From NCBI RefSeq assembly GCF_003217495.1, contig NZ_QJSW01000023.1, positions 1 to 64,000 on the forward strand: a stretch of 64,000 bases of DNA. Direction: 5' to 3'. The position numbers and the translations under genes are program-made. The notes under the pieces are model-generated. The model was not told where the DNA came from. It ran no database searches and saw only the letters and a list, made by a program, of their open reading frames with translations. Shown here one piece after another: positions 1-8,334 of this stretch. Each line of letters opens with the position of its first letter. The stretch's first letter is position 1. The DNA comes from Paenibacillus barcinonensis. GTDB lineage: Bacteria > Bacillota > Bacilli > Paenibacillales > Paenibacillaceae.

Positions 1-590
1 CGTCGCTCGCATATGGACCCCCGCGCTTAGGGCTTCGGGCTAAATTGCATCATTTTTGTGTTGGGCTTGACTAAAACGTTCATAGCAACGATCTCCAGAA
101 AGCTTATTTCATTCAAAATCCTGAAAAATGAGCCTGATCCGGCTCAATTCAGCAAAATAGCGTCTCTGAGGATCGTTAAAATGTTCCAAAGCCCGAATAT
201 GCCGAAATAAGGCCTCTCCTGATCGTTAGCTCTCGCAGTAGAGGGTGACAGTACTGGCAGAGTTGTACTAACCATGGGCGATATTTGGCTAACGTGCCTG
301 GATTGATGAGCATTTCGGAGCGGCTTGTGCACATTACTTAGTTCAACTTATCTAGTATTAGATTTGATATTAGGACGTGTCTTGAAACCTACTGAAGTGC
401 ATCTTTTACTGCCTTTTCGCCCCCTGCTGCGTCAAACGGATCGAGTAATCTCGAATGTAGAAAGGGTTATATGATGAAGGGTTAGTTCACAGGAGTGGTA
501 TAACTGTGGGCTAACCCTTGTTGCTTTGAACCTATAATGAAGCGAGATGTTCGAGCGAGGGTAAAGCCCTCTTTTCACAAAAACAAAGTG
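1..590. other. non-coding region at window start
   Basis: No convincing gene is seen; the longest open frames lack ribosome sites and recognisable products. Visible structure: a perfect hairpin TGAGCC-TGATCC-GGCTCA at 129-146, two related blocks ending in GATCGTTA at 161-178 and 212-228 (50 bp apart), and an inverted repeat GGGTTAG...CTAACCC at 479-517 with a 25-nt loop. The dense short repeats resemble a dispersed intergenic repeat, but only one copy is in this window, so that is inference. The tail may hold the terminator of a gene to the left. Confidence 0.4.
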
Positions 591-631
591 TTGACATCCG
601 ATCTGAAATCAATTATCTTTATATTAAGATA
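591..631 (+). promoter_or_regulatory. promoter with operator over the -10 box (MhqR/MarR-type)
   Basis: Seen: TTGACA at 591-596, a 17-bp spacer, and TATCTT at 614-619 as -10. The -10 is the left arm of an 18-bp palindrome, TATCTT-TATATT-AAGATA (614-631). The same arms with the same 6-bp spacing recur at 1034-1051 ahead of the dioxygenase gene. Known: in Bacillus subtilis the MarR-family repressor MhqR controls ring-cleaving dioxygenase genes through a similar TATCT...AGATA palindrome. Inferred: a repressor sitting here would block RNA polymerase. No regulator gene of this type lies in the window. Confidence 0.75.
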
Positions 632-728
632 TTTAATTTGAATACAACAAGGGATAGTGACAGCAAGCGAAAGGCAAGAATATACTCAAATAAATATCTT
701 TAATCCATGCCCAGGAGGAGAGGTCCAG

Positions 729-959
729 ATGATGATTCCAACATTGACGCGAATTAATGAGCTCGCGCGAAAAGCAAAAGCGGTTGGATTGACGGAGATG
801 GAGCAGGCAGAGCGGACTCGCCTTCGGCAGGAATATCTGCAGACCTTCCGTGGTTCGGTCAACGACCTTTTGCTGAATGCGACCATCTATGATCCAAACG
901 GCGATGATGTGACTCCAGATAAATTGAAACAAGAGCAGGCTTCCAGACAGAATCCATAG
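729..959 (+). CDS. DUF896 (UPF0291, YnzC-like) small protein
   Basis: A 76-residue cytoplasmic protein of the DUF896/UPF0291 family, whose B. subtilis member is YnzC; the molecular function is not settled. The family's pattern is clear: an N-terminal helical part (IPTLTRINELARKAKA), then LTEMEQAERTRLRQEYL, and an R-G-S-V-N-D stretch near residue 50, all rich in charged helices. The start was placed at ATG 729 because AGGAGG at 713-718 lies 10 nt upstream; a second ATG follows at 732, and a longer in-frame GTG at 657 has no ribosome site. It is transcribed from the promoter/operator at 591-631 and followed by a hairpin. Control by a quinone/MarR-type operator would be unusual for this family. 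Confidence 0.85.
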   Translation: MMIPTLTRINELARKAKAVGLTEMEQAERTRLRQEYLQTFRGSVNDLLLNATIYDPNGDDVTPDKLKQEQASRQNP

Positions 960-984
960 GGATATGGGTACAGGCGAAGTGGGC

Positions 985-1021
985 AACTAGTGCGGATGAT
1001 GCTATTCCTCCTGCACTAGTT
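985..1021 (+). terminator. stem-loop after DUF896 gene
   Basis: A perfect 9-bp inverted repeat, AACTAGTGC (985-993) and GCACTAGTT (1013-1021), encloses a 19-nt loop. The following U-tract is weak, so it may be a partial terminator or an mRNA 3' end stabiliser that separates the DUF896 transcript from the dioxygenase gene. Confidence 0.5.
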
Positions 1022-1033
1022 CTACAGAGCGTA

Positions 1034-1051
1034 TATCTTAATTTAAAGATA
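1034..1051 (+). promoter_or_regulatory. second copy of the MhqR-type operator
   Basis: The 18-bp palindrome TATCTT-AATTTA-AAGATA has arms identical to those at 614-631 and lies 63 bp before the dioxygenase start. A TATCTT -10 would again be the left arm, but the -35 17 bp upstream (CTGCAC) is poor. Shared arms strongly suggest that one regulator controls both genes. Confidence 0.7.
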
Positions 1052-1113
1052 AATATAAAATAACATACAAAAATACCTTATAAATAAAACATGAATCCAA
1101 GGAGGAAACAATT

Positions 1114-2073
1114 ATGAACATTCAAACAACAGGTATCCACCACATTACGGCTTTTGCTGGAGATCCACAGGCCAATGTAGACTTCTACGCCGGGGTTCTG
1201 GGACTTCGACTCGTGAAAAAAACAATAAACTTTGATGCACCGGATGTATACCACCTGTACTTTGGAGATGAACACGGCAGCCCTGGAACAATCATCACCT
1301 TTTTCCCGGCAGCAGGGTCACCTCGAGGTCAGATCGGCGGCGGGCAGGTCGGCATCACTTCTTATGTCATTCCGCCGGGCTCGATGGACTTCTGGCAAAA
1401 TCGCCTGGAAGGCTTTAATATCGAAGTAACCAAAACCCGGCGCTTTGATGAAGCATTGCTGCAATTTGAAGATAGCGAAGGCTTGCGTCTGGAGCTGGTT
1501 GAACGGGAAGAGGGCGCGGCAAATACGTGGGTGCAGGAAGGTATCCCGGCTGAACATGCGATCAAGGGCTTCGGCGGAGCTGTGCTGTTCAGTGTAAACC
1601 CGCAGCGTACTATGGATGCACTCGAGCGCATTCTTGGATTTGCGAAGGTCGGTGAAAATGAAGAGTTTGCCCGCTTCCGCTCCATCGGTGATATCGGGAA
1701 CATCGTGGATGTACCTGTTACCCGCGTACCGCTGGGTATGGGCGGCGCAGGAACTGTGCATCATATCGCATGGCGAGCAGTGGATGATGCACAGCATGCA
1801 CAGTGGAGCGAGGCCGTACGTGATTACGGCTACCAGCCAACTCCGGTGAGGGATCGCCAGTATTTCAACGCCATTTATTTCAGAGAAGCGGGCGGTATTC
1901 TGTTTGAGATTGCAACCGATCCTCCGGGCTTTGCAAGAGATGAACCGGCTGAAGCGCTGGGACAGAAACTGATGTTGCCAGAATGGTTCGAGCAATACCG
2001 TACTCAGATTGAGAATAATCTGCAGCCGATCCAGGTCAGAACACTCACACCTGCAACAGCTGTGACGGAGTAA
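1114..2073 (+). CDS. ring-cleaving dioxygenase, MhqA/MhqO family (VOC fold)
   Basis: A 319-residue cytoplasmic enzyme with two glyoxalase/vicinal-oxygen-chelate halves. It matches the Bacillus MhqA/MhqE/MhqO dioxygenases, which take part in resistance to quinones and hydroquinones. Visible: GIHHITAFAGD at the N-terminus (His9/His10), GTVHHIAWR in the second half (His216/His217) and FEIAT with Glu265; these are the expected metal-ligand positions. Length fits the family (about 300-320). AAGGAGG lies about 8 nt before ATG 1114. An operator at 1034-1051 and a strong hairpin at 2101-2132 make it a single-gene unit. Induction by electrophilic quinones is inferred from the operator and the family; the true substrate is unknown. 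Confidence 0.88.
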   Translation: MNIQTTGIHHITAFAGDPQANVDFYAGVLGLRLVKKTINFDAPDVYHLYFGDEHGSPGTIITFFPAAGSPRGQIGGGQVGITSYVIPPGSMDFWQNRLEGFNIEVTKTRRFDEALLQFEDSEGLRLELVEREEGAANTWVQEGIPAEHAIKGFGGAVLFSVNPQRTMDALERILGFAKVGENEEFARFRSIGDIGNIVDVPVTRVPLGMGGAGTVHHIAWRAVDDAQHAQWSEAVRDYGYQPTPVRDRQYFNAIYFREAGGILFEIATDPPGFARDEPAEALGQKLMLPEWFEQYRTQIENNLQPIQVRTLTPATAVTE

Positions 2074-2100
2074 GGTAGAGATATTAAAGGTATAAAATAA

Positions 2101-2132
2101 GATGTGCCCGGAGCACGTTCTCTGGGCACATC
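2101..2132 (+). terminator. stem-loop after the dioxygenase gene
   Basis: A 13-bp stem (GATGTGCCCGGAG with CTCTGGGCACATC, one G-U pair) and a 6-nt loop sit 28 bp after the stop codon. There is no run of T after it, so it is a weak intrinsic terminator or an RNA-stabilising hairpin. Confidence 0.5.
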
Positions 2133-2166
2133 ATGAATATCCGCAACTTAAATATAAGTTGCCCTT

Positions 2167-2314
2167 TTTACACATGAACGAAGAGGACAGAAAAAACCTG
2201 AAAAAGCATAGCGTTCGCCTTTATCACCGGATTTTCCCCTTTAGTAAAGGGAATCAAAAAATCTGGGGATAACAGCGATTAGAAGGTTATTCTGTCATCG
2301 AAGTGGCCGTGTAA
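2167..2314 (+). repeat. structured intergenic repeat, copy 1 (shortened)
   Basis: A 148-bp element bounded by TTTACAC and GTGTAA. It matches copies at 14712-14901 and 28503-28691 but lacks about 40 bp, including one internal hairpin. The outer helix pairs GACAGAAAAAACCT (2186-2199) with AGGTTATTCTGTC (2284-2296). An inner helix pairs the ACCGGATTTT region with AAAATCTGGGG. It lies 50 bp before the ltrA-like start codon. It could be a small non-autonomous mobile element, or a cis-acting RNA. Confidence 0.7.
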
Positions 2315-2364
2315 CCCCCTATTTCAACTAATATGAGACTAACCCAAAGGAGCACGGAGGGAAG

Positions 2365-3450
2365 ATGGAGAAGAAGGTCACCTGGCTCGAGCTGTTCTAT
2401 GATTTGCTTTTCGTCGCCGCAGTCTCCAAAGCAGGCCATGTCTTGTTACATGCCGAGCACGGTGTAATATCATTTGAATATCTATTAAAGTTCGTGTTAA
2501 TCTTCATCCCGGTATGGTGGGCATGGGTTGGTCAGACCTTGTTTATCAACCGTTATGGTCAGGATATTCTGAGCCATCGGGTTTTCCTCATCCTTCAATT
2601 GCTGTCCGTGCTGGTGATGACGGCAAGTCTGTCCACTCATTTTGACGAACACTACCTGTCCTTTTTCGTTGGATACATCGGTTCGAGAGCGTTTACCGCA
2701 ATACAATATCTGACCATCCACAAGTCGAAAAGCAAGCATCAGCAGCAGGCAGCCCGTTTTCTGGGCCTTGCGTTTATCATTGGCATCGTGATCTCATCCG
2801 GCTCCCTGTTCTTTGATTCATGGGTGCGTTATGTGATCCTGTACGCGGGAATCGCTGTGGATATGATTTTACCGCTGCTTGGTCGTAAAAACCTGGTGAA
2901 AGTGCCTGTGCAGACACATCATCTGCTGGAACGCTTTGCCCTGTTTACCCTCATCCTGCTGGGAGAGTCCGTGGTCAGTATTATCGCGGTATTGTCAGCG
3001 GATCATTGGGACATGCCGTCTATTCTGTTTACCGCCTTCACATCCTTGTTTGTCATTGCGATGTGGTGGCAGTACTTCGATAACGTGGAGAAAAAAGTGA
3101 GCAAAGAGATGCAGACAGCGGGGCAGGCTATCATCTACGGTCATCTGTTTATCTACATCTCCATGAGCATGATTGCCGCGTCCATCCAACTGCTGTACCA
3201 GAACCAACTGAACTATGGGTTCATGCTTGCGTTTGTGTTTGGCTCGGTGCTGCTGTATTTCCTGTCAACAACGCTTGTATTTCATCGCTACAGACACCCG
3301 CATCTTCGCTTGGGTGCACGTCATATGGTGATTATGATGGGATTGTTAGCTGTCTTTGTGGTGGTGGATCTGATCTACCGCGTTCCCGGGTATGTCATTA
3401 TGGGTGAGGATATGCTGTTCTTTCTGGTCTATGCGAAGCTGACGACCTGA
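2365..3450 (+). CDS. low temperature requirement protein A (LtrA) family membrane protein
   Basis: A 361-residue multi-pass membrane protein of the LtrA family (PF06772), named from Listeria, where it is needed for growth in the cold; the biochemical role is unknown. Seen: the family opening VTWLELFYDLLFVAAVSK, about ten hydrophobic segments across the length, and the HHLLERFALFTLILLGESV stretch near residues 185-205 with the conserved E-R-F and G-E-S positions. AAAGGAG and GGAGG sites precede ATG 2365. It stands alone between the structured repeat at 2167-2314 and a terminator at 3480. Control by that repeat is only a possibility raised by position. Confidence 0.85.
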   Translation: MEKKVTWLELFYDLLFVAAVSKAGHVLLHAEHGVISFEYLLKFVLIFIPVWWAWVGQTLFINRYGQDILSHRVFLILQLLSVLVMTASLSTHFDEHYLSFFVGYIGSRAFTAIQYLTIHKSKSKHQQQAARFLGLAFIIGIVISSGSLFFDSWVRYVILYAGIAVDMILPLLGRKNLVKVPVQTHHLLERFALFTLILLGESVVSIIAVLSADHWDMPSILFTAFTSLFVIAMWWQYFDNVEKKVSKEMQTAGQAIIYGHLFIYISMSMIAASIQLLYQNQLNYGFMLAFVFGSVLLYFLSTTLVFHRYRHPHLRLGARHMVIMMGLLAVFVVVDLIYRVPGYVIMGEDMLFFLVYAKLTT

Positions 3451-3479
3451 CAGCGCCTGGTGTTTGTATAAAAAGAGAG

Positions 3480-3512
3480 AGCCGCGAACAGTCCTTGTTT
3501 GCGGCTTTAGTA
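3480..3512 (+). terminator. intrinsic terminator of the LtrA gene
   Basis: AGCCGCGAACA (3480-3490) pairs with TGTTTGCGGCT (3496-3506) in an 11-bp stem with one mismatch, followed by a short T-rich stretch. Confidence 0.75.
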
Positions 3513-3652
3513 TTTGTTATATGAACATAAATATTTCTCATATATTTTCATACCGGCAATCTGTTAATATGGGACTAGGTACAAGTAAATCTGCCATATT
3601 CACGAATTTCGTTAACATACAGATATGGGGATGACAATCAGGAGGGAAATCA

Positions 3653-6436
3653 TTGAGTACGAATCTAATTGGTGTTCCATTGGAAGGGTTTGCAGAGTTT
3701 AGCCGAACGGTAGCTGCAGAAGGAGCAGTTTTGCTTAAAAATGAAAAACAGGTGCTTCCACTCGGACGTTCCGAAAACGTTTCAGTTTTTGGCCGGATTC
3801 AAGTGAATTATTATCGCAGCGGCACAGGTTCAGGCGGCAGTGTACACGTCGCTTACACAACGAATCTGCTGGATGGACTACGCAGCAAAAAGAATATTAC
3901 CGTCAACGAGGAACTGGCGGCCATTTATGAGAAGTGGATCGAGGAAAATCCGTTTGATGATGGCGGGAAGGTCTGGGCAGCCGAGCCGTGGAATCAGAAG
4001 GAAATGCCGCTTACAGACGAGCTGGTGGCACAAGCCAGAAGCAAATCGAGCAAAGCCATCGTGGTCATTGGACGCACCGCAGGTGAGGATCAGGATAATG
4101 CAGATGCACCCGGAAGCTATCGTCTGACAGACGATGAGAAGGCGATGCTGAAGCATGTCACGAACCATTTTGAACATACGATTGTTGTACTGAACGTCTC
4201 GAATATTATGGATATGAGCTGGCTGAACGAAACGCTTCTACATCCGATTCAAGGTGTGATCTACTCCTGGCACGGAGGCATGGAGGGCGGTAACGCTATT
4301 GCAGACGTACTGGTGGGAGACGTGACACCAAGCGGTAAATTGACGGACACGATTGCGTATTCAATTGAGGATTACCCGTCCACGAGCAACTACGGGAATG
4401 AGTTCAAGAACCTGTATCAGGAAGATATTTATGTAGGTTATCGTTTTTTCGAAACGTTTCGACCTGAAAAAGTACAATTTGAGTTCGGTTATGGTCTGTC
4501 TTACACCACATTTGCGACTCAAACCGAGGAAGCTCGAACTGTTACCGAGAACGGGGAGACGTTGATCGAGGTTCAAGTGAATGTGACCAACGCTGGCACG
4601 ACTTATGCGGGTAAAGAAGTGGTTCAGGTGTATTATGAAGCACCGCAGGGAGAGCTGGGACAACCCGTGAAGGCGCTCGTGGCTTTTGGCAAAACAGGAC
4701 TGCTGCAGCCCGGCGATTCCGAGCTGTTAACGATTCGCTTCCCGATCCATCGCATGGCCTCTTACGATGATGCCGGTGTGACCGGATATGCTTCTGCCTA
4801 TGTGCTTGAAGCGGGAACGTATCGTTTGCATGTGGGTACAAGTGTGAAGCAGGTAGAGCATGTTGGCATTGATGGCCAAGAGGGCTATGTTGTAGACCGT
4901 GTTCAACTGGTGGAGCAATTACAGGAGGCGATGGCGCCAACGGAAGACTTCACACGCATGAAACCAGGCGCACGCAAGGCAGATGGAACCTACGAGCTGA
5001 CTTATGTTGCTGTACCGAAACGCAGCGTGTCCATTGCGGATCGCATCAAGCAGAATCTGCCGCAGACGCTGGAGCAAACGGGTAATCAGGGCTACAAGCT
5101 GAGCGATGTCAAGGCGGGTAAAGTCAGTCTGGAGGCCTTTGTAGCTCAGCTGAGCGATCAGGACCTTGCAGCAATTGTGCGCGGGGAAGGCATGAGCAGT
5201 CCGCTGGTTACTTCGGGAACCGCATCTGCTTTTGGTGGCGTAAGCGACAGTCTGTTTGGCTACGGTATTCCTGTGGCATGTACGGCAGACGGCCCATCCG
5301 GTATTCGTATGGATAGCGGGGAGAAGGCAACACAAGTATCTATCGGTACGCTGCTGGCAGCAACGTGGAGCGCAGACTTGGTGGAAGAACTGTATGTGAT
5401 GGAAGGGCGCGAGCTGTTGCGTAATCAGGTGGATACCTTGCTCGGACCTGGACTTAACATTCGCCGCAGTCCGCTGAACGGTCGTAACTTTGAATATTTC
5501 TCGGAAGATCCGCTCATCTCGGGTGTATTTGCTGCGGCATGTACGAAAGGTATTATGAAGGGCGGCTCCAACGCCACCTTGAAACACTTTGCCTGCAACA
5601 ACCAGGAGAAACACCGCAGCAAGGTTGACGCGGTTGTGTCCGAGCGTGCCTTGCGTGAAATCTACCTGAAAGGGTTCGAGATCGCAGTCAAAGAGGGTGG
5701 AGCCAATTCCATTATGACCTCCTACAATCCGATCAACGGGCACTGGGCAGCATCCAACTACGATCTGAATACTACCATCCTGCGCGGCGAATGGAACTTT
5801 GACGGCATTGTGATGACGGACTGGTGGGCGATTATGAACGATGTAGTAGAAGGCGGAGAAGCGGATCGCAAGTTCACGAACTGGATGGTTCGCGCACAGA
5901 ACGATCTCTATATGGTTGTACCAAACTATGGCGCAGAGATTAACGGCTGGGACGACAACACGATGGAATCATTGGAAAATGGAACCTTGACCCGCGGCGA
6001 GCTGCAGCGCTCCGCGATCAATATCTGCAAATTTATCATGAATGCGCCGGTATCCTCACGCAAACATGAAATTGTAGAGAACGTGGCTTCCTTCCAGGCC
6101 AATGCGTCTCTGTCCGCTTCGGACGCTCAAGTGCTGGCTGAGAATGCACAGGTGAAACCTGAGGTAACAGGGCCTGTGTATATGAAAGTGGATGAAGCAG
6201 GCCAATATCGGATTATTGTGCAGATCATGTCTCCTGAGCCTGAGCTGGCACAAAGCGCATGTAACGTGCTGCTGAACGGTCAACTGGCAACAACGATTCA
6301 AACGAATGGTACGGAAAGTAAATGGATCAGACAAAAGCTGGTGAAAGTGCAGCTGGAGGCCGGATTGTATGAGCTCAAGCTCGACTTCACCAAACCGGGC
6401 TTGCAGATCGACTGGATTGAGTTCAAGCAGGTGTAG
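3653..6436 (+). CDS. GH3 beta-glucosidase-type enzyme with permuted domain order
   Basis: A 927-residue glycoside hydrolase family 3 protein whose domains are in swapped order. The alpha/beta (usually C-terminal) domain comes first (about residues 10-250, opening AEGAVLLKNEKQVLPL), then a fibronectin-III-like domain (about 290-395), then the catalytic barrel (about 470-790), and a small beta-sandwich resembling CBM6 at the end (about 840-927). The nucleophile is probably Asp723 in VMTDWW. Permuted GH3 enzymes are known from Ruminococcus and Butyrivibrio. The start is TTG 3653, chosen because AGGAGG (3640-3645) lies 7 nt upstream. There is no signal peptide, so it acts in the cytoplasm on imported beta-glycosides. 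It is a single gene closed by a terminator at 6552. The sugar specificity cannot be read from sequence. Confidence 0.9.
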   Translation: MSTNLIGVPLEGFAEFSRTVAAEGAVLLKNEKQVLPLGRSENVSVFGRIQVNYYRSGTGSGGSVHVAYTTNLLDGLRSKKNITVNEELAAIYEKWIEENPFDDGGKVWAAEPWNQKEMPLTDELVAQARSKSSKAIVVIGRTAGEDQDNADAPGSYRLTDDEKAMLKHVTNHFEHTIVVLNVSNIMDMSWLNETLLHPIQGVIYSWHGGMEGGNAIADVLVGDVTPSGKLTDTIAYSIEDYPSTSNYGNEFKNLYQEDIYVGYRFFETFRPEKVQFEFGYGLSYTTFATQTEEARTVTENGETLIEVQVNVTNAGTTYAGKEVVQVYYEAPQGELGQPVKALVAFGKTGLLQPGDSELLTIRFPIHRMASYDDAGVTGYASAYVLEAGTYRLHVGTSVKQVEHVGIDGQEGYVVDRVQLVEQLQEAMAPTEDFTRMKPGARKADGTYELTYVAVPKRSVSIADRIKQNLPQTLEQTGNQGYKLSDVKAGKVSLEAFVAQLSDQDLAAIVRGEGMSSPLVTSGTASAFGGVSDSLFGYGIPVACTADGPSGIRMDSGEKATQVSIGTLLAATWSADLVEELYVMEGRELLRNQVDTLLGPGLNIRRSPLNGRNFEYFSEDPLISGVFAAACTKGIMKGGSNATLKHFACNNQEKHRSKVDAVVSERALREIYLKGFEIAVKEGGANSIMTSYNPINGHWAASNYDLNTTILRGEWNFDGIVMTDWWAIMNDVVEGGEADRKFTNWMVRAQNDLYMVVPNYGAEINGWDDNTMESLENGTLTRGELQRSAINICKFIMNAPVSSRKHEIVENVASFQANASLSASDAQVLAENAQVKPEVTGPVYMKVDEAGQYRIIVQIMSPEPELAQSACNVLLNGQLATTIQTNGTESKWIRQKLVKVQLEAGLYELKLDFTKPGLQIDWIEFKQV

Positions 6437-6551
6437 GTTTGGTGTGGCGGTACACGTTTGATAGATAAGGGGAATTTTAAAATAGATTGGCTGTATGGCC
6501 CTGGATCTTATTCAATGTTACGATGTAACCGACCATGTAGCAGTATAACAG

Positions 6552-6576
6552 AGGGCACTGCTTGCAGTGTCCTTTT
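6552..6576 (+). terminator. intrinsic terminator of the permuted GH3 gene
   Basis: AGGGCACTG pairs with CAGTGTCCT (one G-U pair) around a CTTG tetraloop, followed by TTTT. Confidence 0.75.
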
Positions 6577-6659
6577 GTTGTAACCGGAGTTGCAGACTGT
6601 TATGATCAAGGTACAGATCGTGGAGAAATTGAACAATGGGGTCAGGGGTGTGGTAACTG

Positions 6660-6851
6660 ATGAAAAGATACAATTATTTAAGTCCAATTCTGCTGATTGT
6701 TGTGGCATTAATCGTCCGGGGGCTGGTCACGAATGTGTGCATGCTGTTTGGACTGTCTCAAGAGGTGTCCAGCAATATAGCCATGCTGGCCATGATTATT
6801 GTGGCTTTGATTATGTTTAACCGAATGACAAAAGCCCGGCGTAACAAGTAG
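6660..6851 (+). CDS. small two-TM membrane protein, unknown
   Basis: A 63-residue protein with two hydrophobic segments (about residues 8-28 and 38-56) and a basic C-terminus (RMTKARRNK), so probably a small membrane protein with its tail in the cytoplasm. I do not recognise a family. A purine-rich GGGGTG lies about 11 nt before ATG 6660. It stands alone between the GH3 terminator (6552) and another terminator (6953). Codon use and membrane pattern look like a real gene. Confidence 0.6.
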   Translation: MKRYNYLSPILLIVVALIVRGLVTNVCMLFGLSQEVSSNIAMLAMIIVALIMFNRMTKARRNK

Positions 6852-6952
6852 ATGTAAATGCATCAGCATATCATGAGCAGGGGCCCACGGCAATATGAAA
6901 GCCCTTTATTCATAGAGGGTGTGTCATGTGAATGACAGATACAGATGATCGG

Positions 6953-6989
6953 GACGAAGTGGAGAGTTCTCTCTGCCTCGTCTTTTTTT
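6953..6989 (+). terminator. intrinsic terminator
   Basis: GACGA...GAGAG pairs with CTCTC...TCGTC and is followed by seven T residues. It closes the small membrane protein gene. The rest of 6852-7202 holds no gene, only the promoter-like region described at 7114. Confidence 0.8.
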
Positions 6990-7113
6990 CGTATTTTCAT
7001 AAGATGGCCTTCGACTATCCGCAAGGAGGACATCGTTGATATAAATGGTTCAATCAGAAGATACATCACAGGTATTGACGCGCATAACCTAACGTTTTAG
7101 ACTGAAGGTATAT

Positions 7114-7150
7114 TATAATAACGAAGTTAATAACAAAAATAACGAACGAA
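7114..7150 (+). promoter_or_regulatory. possible regulated promoter of the sialidase-fold gene
   Basis: A consensus TATAAT (7114-7119) lacks a matching -35 at 16-18 bp. Immediately downstream TAACGAA occurs at 7119 and 7140, with TAACAAA at 7131. The repeats could be a regulator's binding site for the carbohydrate operon starting at 7203. The evidence is spacing and repetition only. Confidence 0.35.
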
Positions 7151-7202
7151 GTGATGCTAATCAAAAAAATAGTATGATTCCATCTCATCAGGAGGCCCGC
7201 TT

Positions 7203-8231
7203 ATGAAGATTGATGCTGATAAACAGTATGTTTTTCGGGAAGGTCAGTCGTTTCAGAGCAGTCACGGTTCTACGGTTGCGATACTGCCTTCAGGTCTTGT
7301 TATTGTGGCGTGGTTTGCGGGGCTGCATGAGAAGTCAAGCGACACGGCCATCTGGATGGCGATCAAGGAGCAAGGTGGATCGTGGTCAACACCGCACAAA
7401 GTGGCGGATGAGCAAGGTATTGCACATTGGAACCCGGTACTGTATACACAAGGCAGTTCACTGGTGCTCTTTTACAAGGTAGGGCATGAAATTACAGACT
7501 GGCACACTCGCTGCATGCGCTCGGAGGATGGCGGGCAGACGTGGACTGCTGCTCGTGAGCTGGTATCTGGTGATGTGGGCGGTCGTGGTCCGGTGCGTAA
7601 TCATCCCGTGCAGCTGGCGGATGGCACGATCTTGGCTCCAGCTTCTGTAGAACGTGTGGACCCGGAAAATCCTGACAAGCAGGTGTGGGAAGCCTTCGTA
7701 GATATTTCAACTGATGAGGGCAGGACATGGATCAAAAGTGCACCTGTACCGATGAATTTATCTGTTTATGTAGGGGCCGAGCATTGGTTTGCCAAAGGTC
7801 TGATTCAGCCTGCCTTGTGGGCTTCTTCGGATTCGGATGCTGAACATGTACATATGCTGCTTCGCAGCACCGAAGGATGGATTTACCGTAGCGACTCCGG
7901 GGATGGAGGGCACACCTGGTGTGAAGCTTACCCGACAGAGCTGCCAAACAACAATAGCGGAATTGATGTCACGCGGATGGAGAGTGGCTTGCTTGCACTT
8001 GTTTACAATCCAGTGAGTGGATATTCGACGGAGAGTCCCCGGACACCGCTAGTGGTAGCTTTTTCGAATGATAATGGTGAGACCTGGGGAGATGAATTTG
8101 TGCTCGAAGATGAGCCGGGGGAGTATTCTTACCCTGCCATCGTATCTCAGGGGCAAAGTCTGTACATTACGTATACGTGGAAAAGAGACCGGGTGGCGTT
8201 CTGGAAACTGAACGTTCAATCATCGGAATAA
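7203..8231 (+). CDS. sialidase-fold (BNR repeat) protein, probable exo-glycosidase or lyase
   Basis: A 342-residue protein with a six-bladed beta-propeller of the sialidase superfamily (BNR_2 type). Four Asp-box motifs are visible: SEDGGQTW (107-114), STDEGRTW (169-176), a longer DSGDGGHTW near 231-239, and SNDNGETW (288-295). No signal peptide is present, so it acts in the cytoplasm. The family includes true sialidases, but proteins of this short type in sugar loci also include other exo-enzymes, and the arginine triad of sialidases cannot be assigned with certainty, so I do not call it a neuraminidase. GGAGG lies just before ATG 7203. It opens a run of same-strand genes (cutC, GH29, GH35) but a hairpin at 8234 separates it from cutC. 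Confidence 0.75.
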   Translation: MKIDADKQYVFREGQSFQSSHGSTVAILPSGLVIVAWFAGLHEKSSDTAIWMAIKEQGGSWSTPHKVADEQGIAHWNPVLYTQGSSLVLFYKVGHEITDWHTRCMRSEDGGQTWTAARELVSGDVGGRGPVRNHPVQLADGTILAPASVERVDPENPDKQVWEAFVDISTDEGRTWIKSAPVPMNLSVYVGAEHWFAKGLIQPALWASSDSDAEHVHMLLRSTEGWIYRSDSGDGGHTWCEAYPTELPNNNSGIDVTRMESGLLALVYNPVSGYSTESPRTPLVVAFSNDNGETWGDEFVLEDEPGEYSYPAIVSQGQSLYITYTWKRDRVAFWKLNVQSSE

Positions 8232-8233
8232 GG

Positions 8234-8276
8234 AAGGACCGCAGAGACGCTAAGCAAGCGTTTATTCGGTCCTTTA
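8234..8276 (+). terminator. stem-loop after the sialidase-fold gene
   Basis: AAGGACCG (8234-8241) pairs with CGGTCCTT (8267-8274), with an inner ACGC/GCGT helix, followed by TTTAT-like sequence. Its weak T-tract suggests partial read-through into cutC. Confidence 0.5.
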
Positions 8277-8334
8277 TAGCGTGGTTTGCTGGAGATTATG
8301 TTGTCAATCCGCGGCAAGGAGGTGTTTCTTTTCT

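Noticed and set aside
3520-3650. Possible promoter before the permuted GH3 gene
   Set aside because: AT-rich with several -10-like strings but no -35 and spacing pair that stands out, so no position was assigned.
4919-5743. A 274-codon minus-strand open frame
   Set aside because: It is antisense to the catalytic barrel of the permuted GH3 gene and is a by-product of its codon use.
7203-8231. Confident call as neuraminidase (sialidase)
   Set aside because: Asp boxes are clear, but the arginine triad cannot be placed, and relatives of this size act on other sugars.
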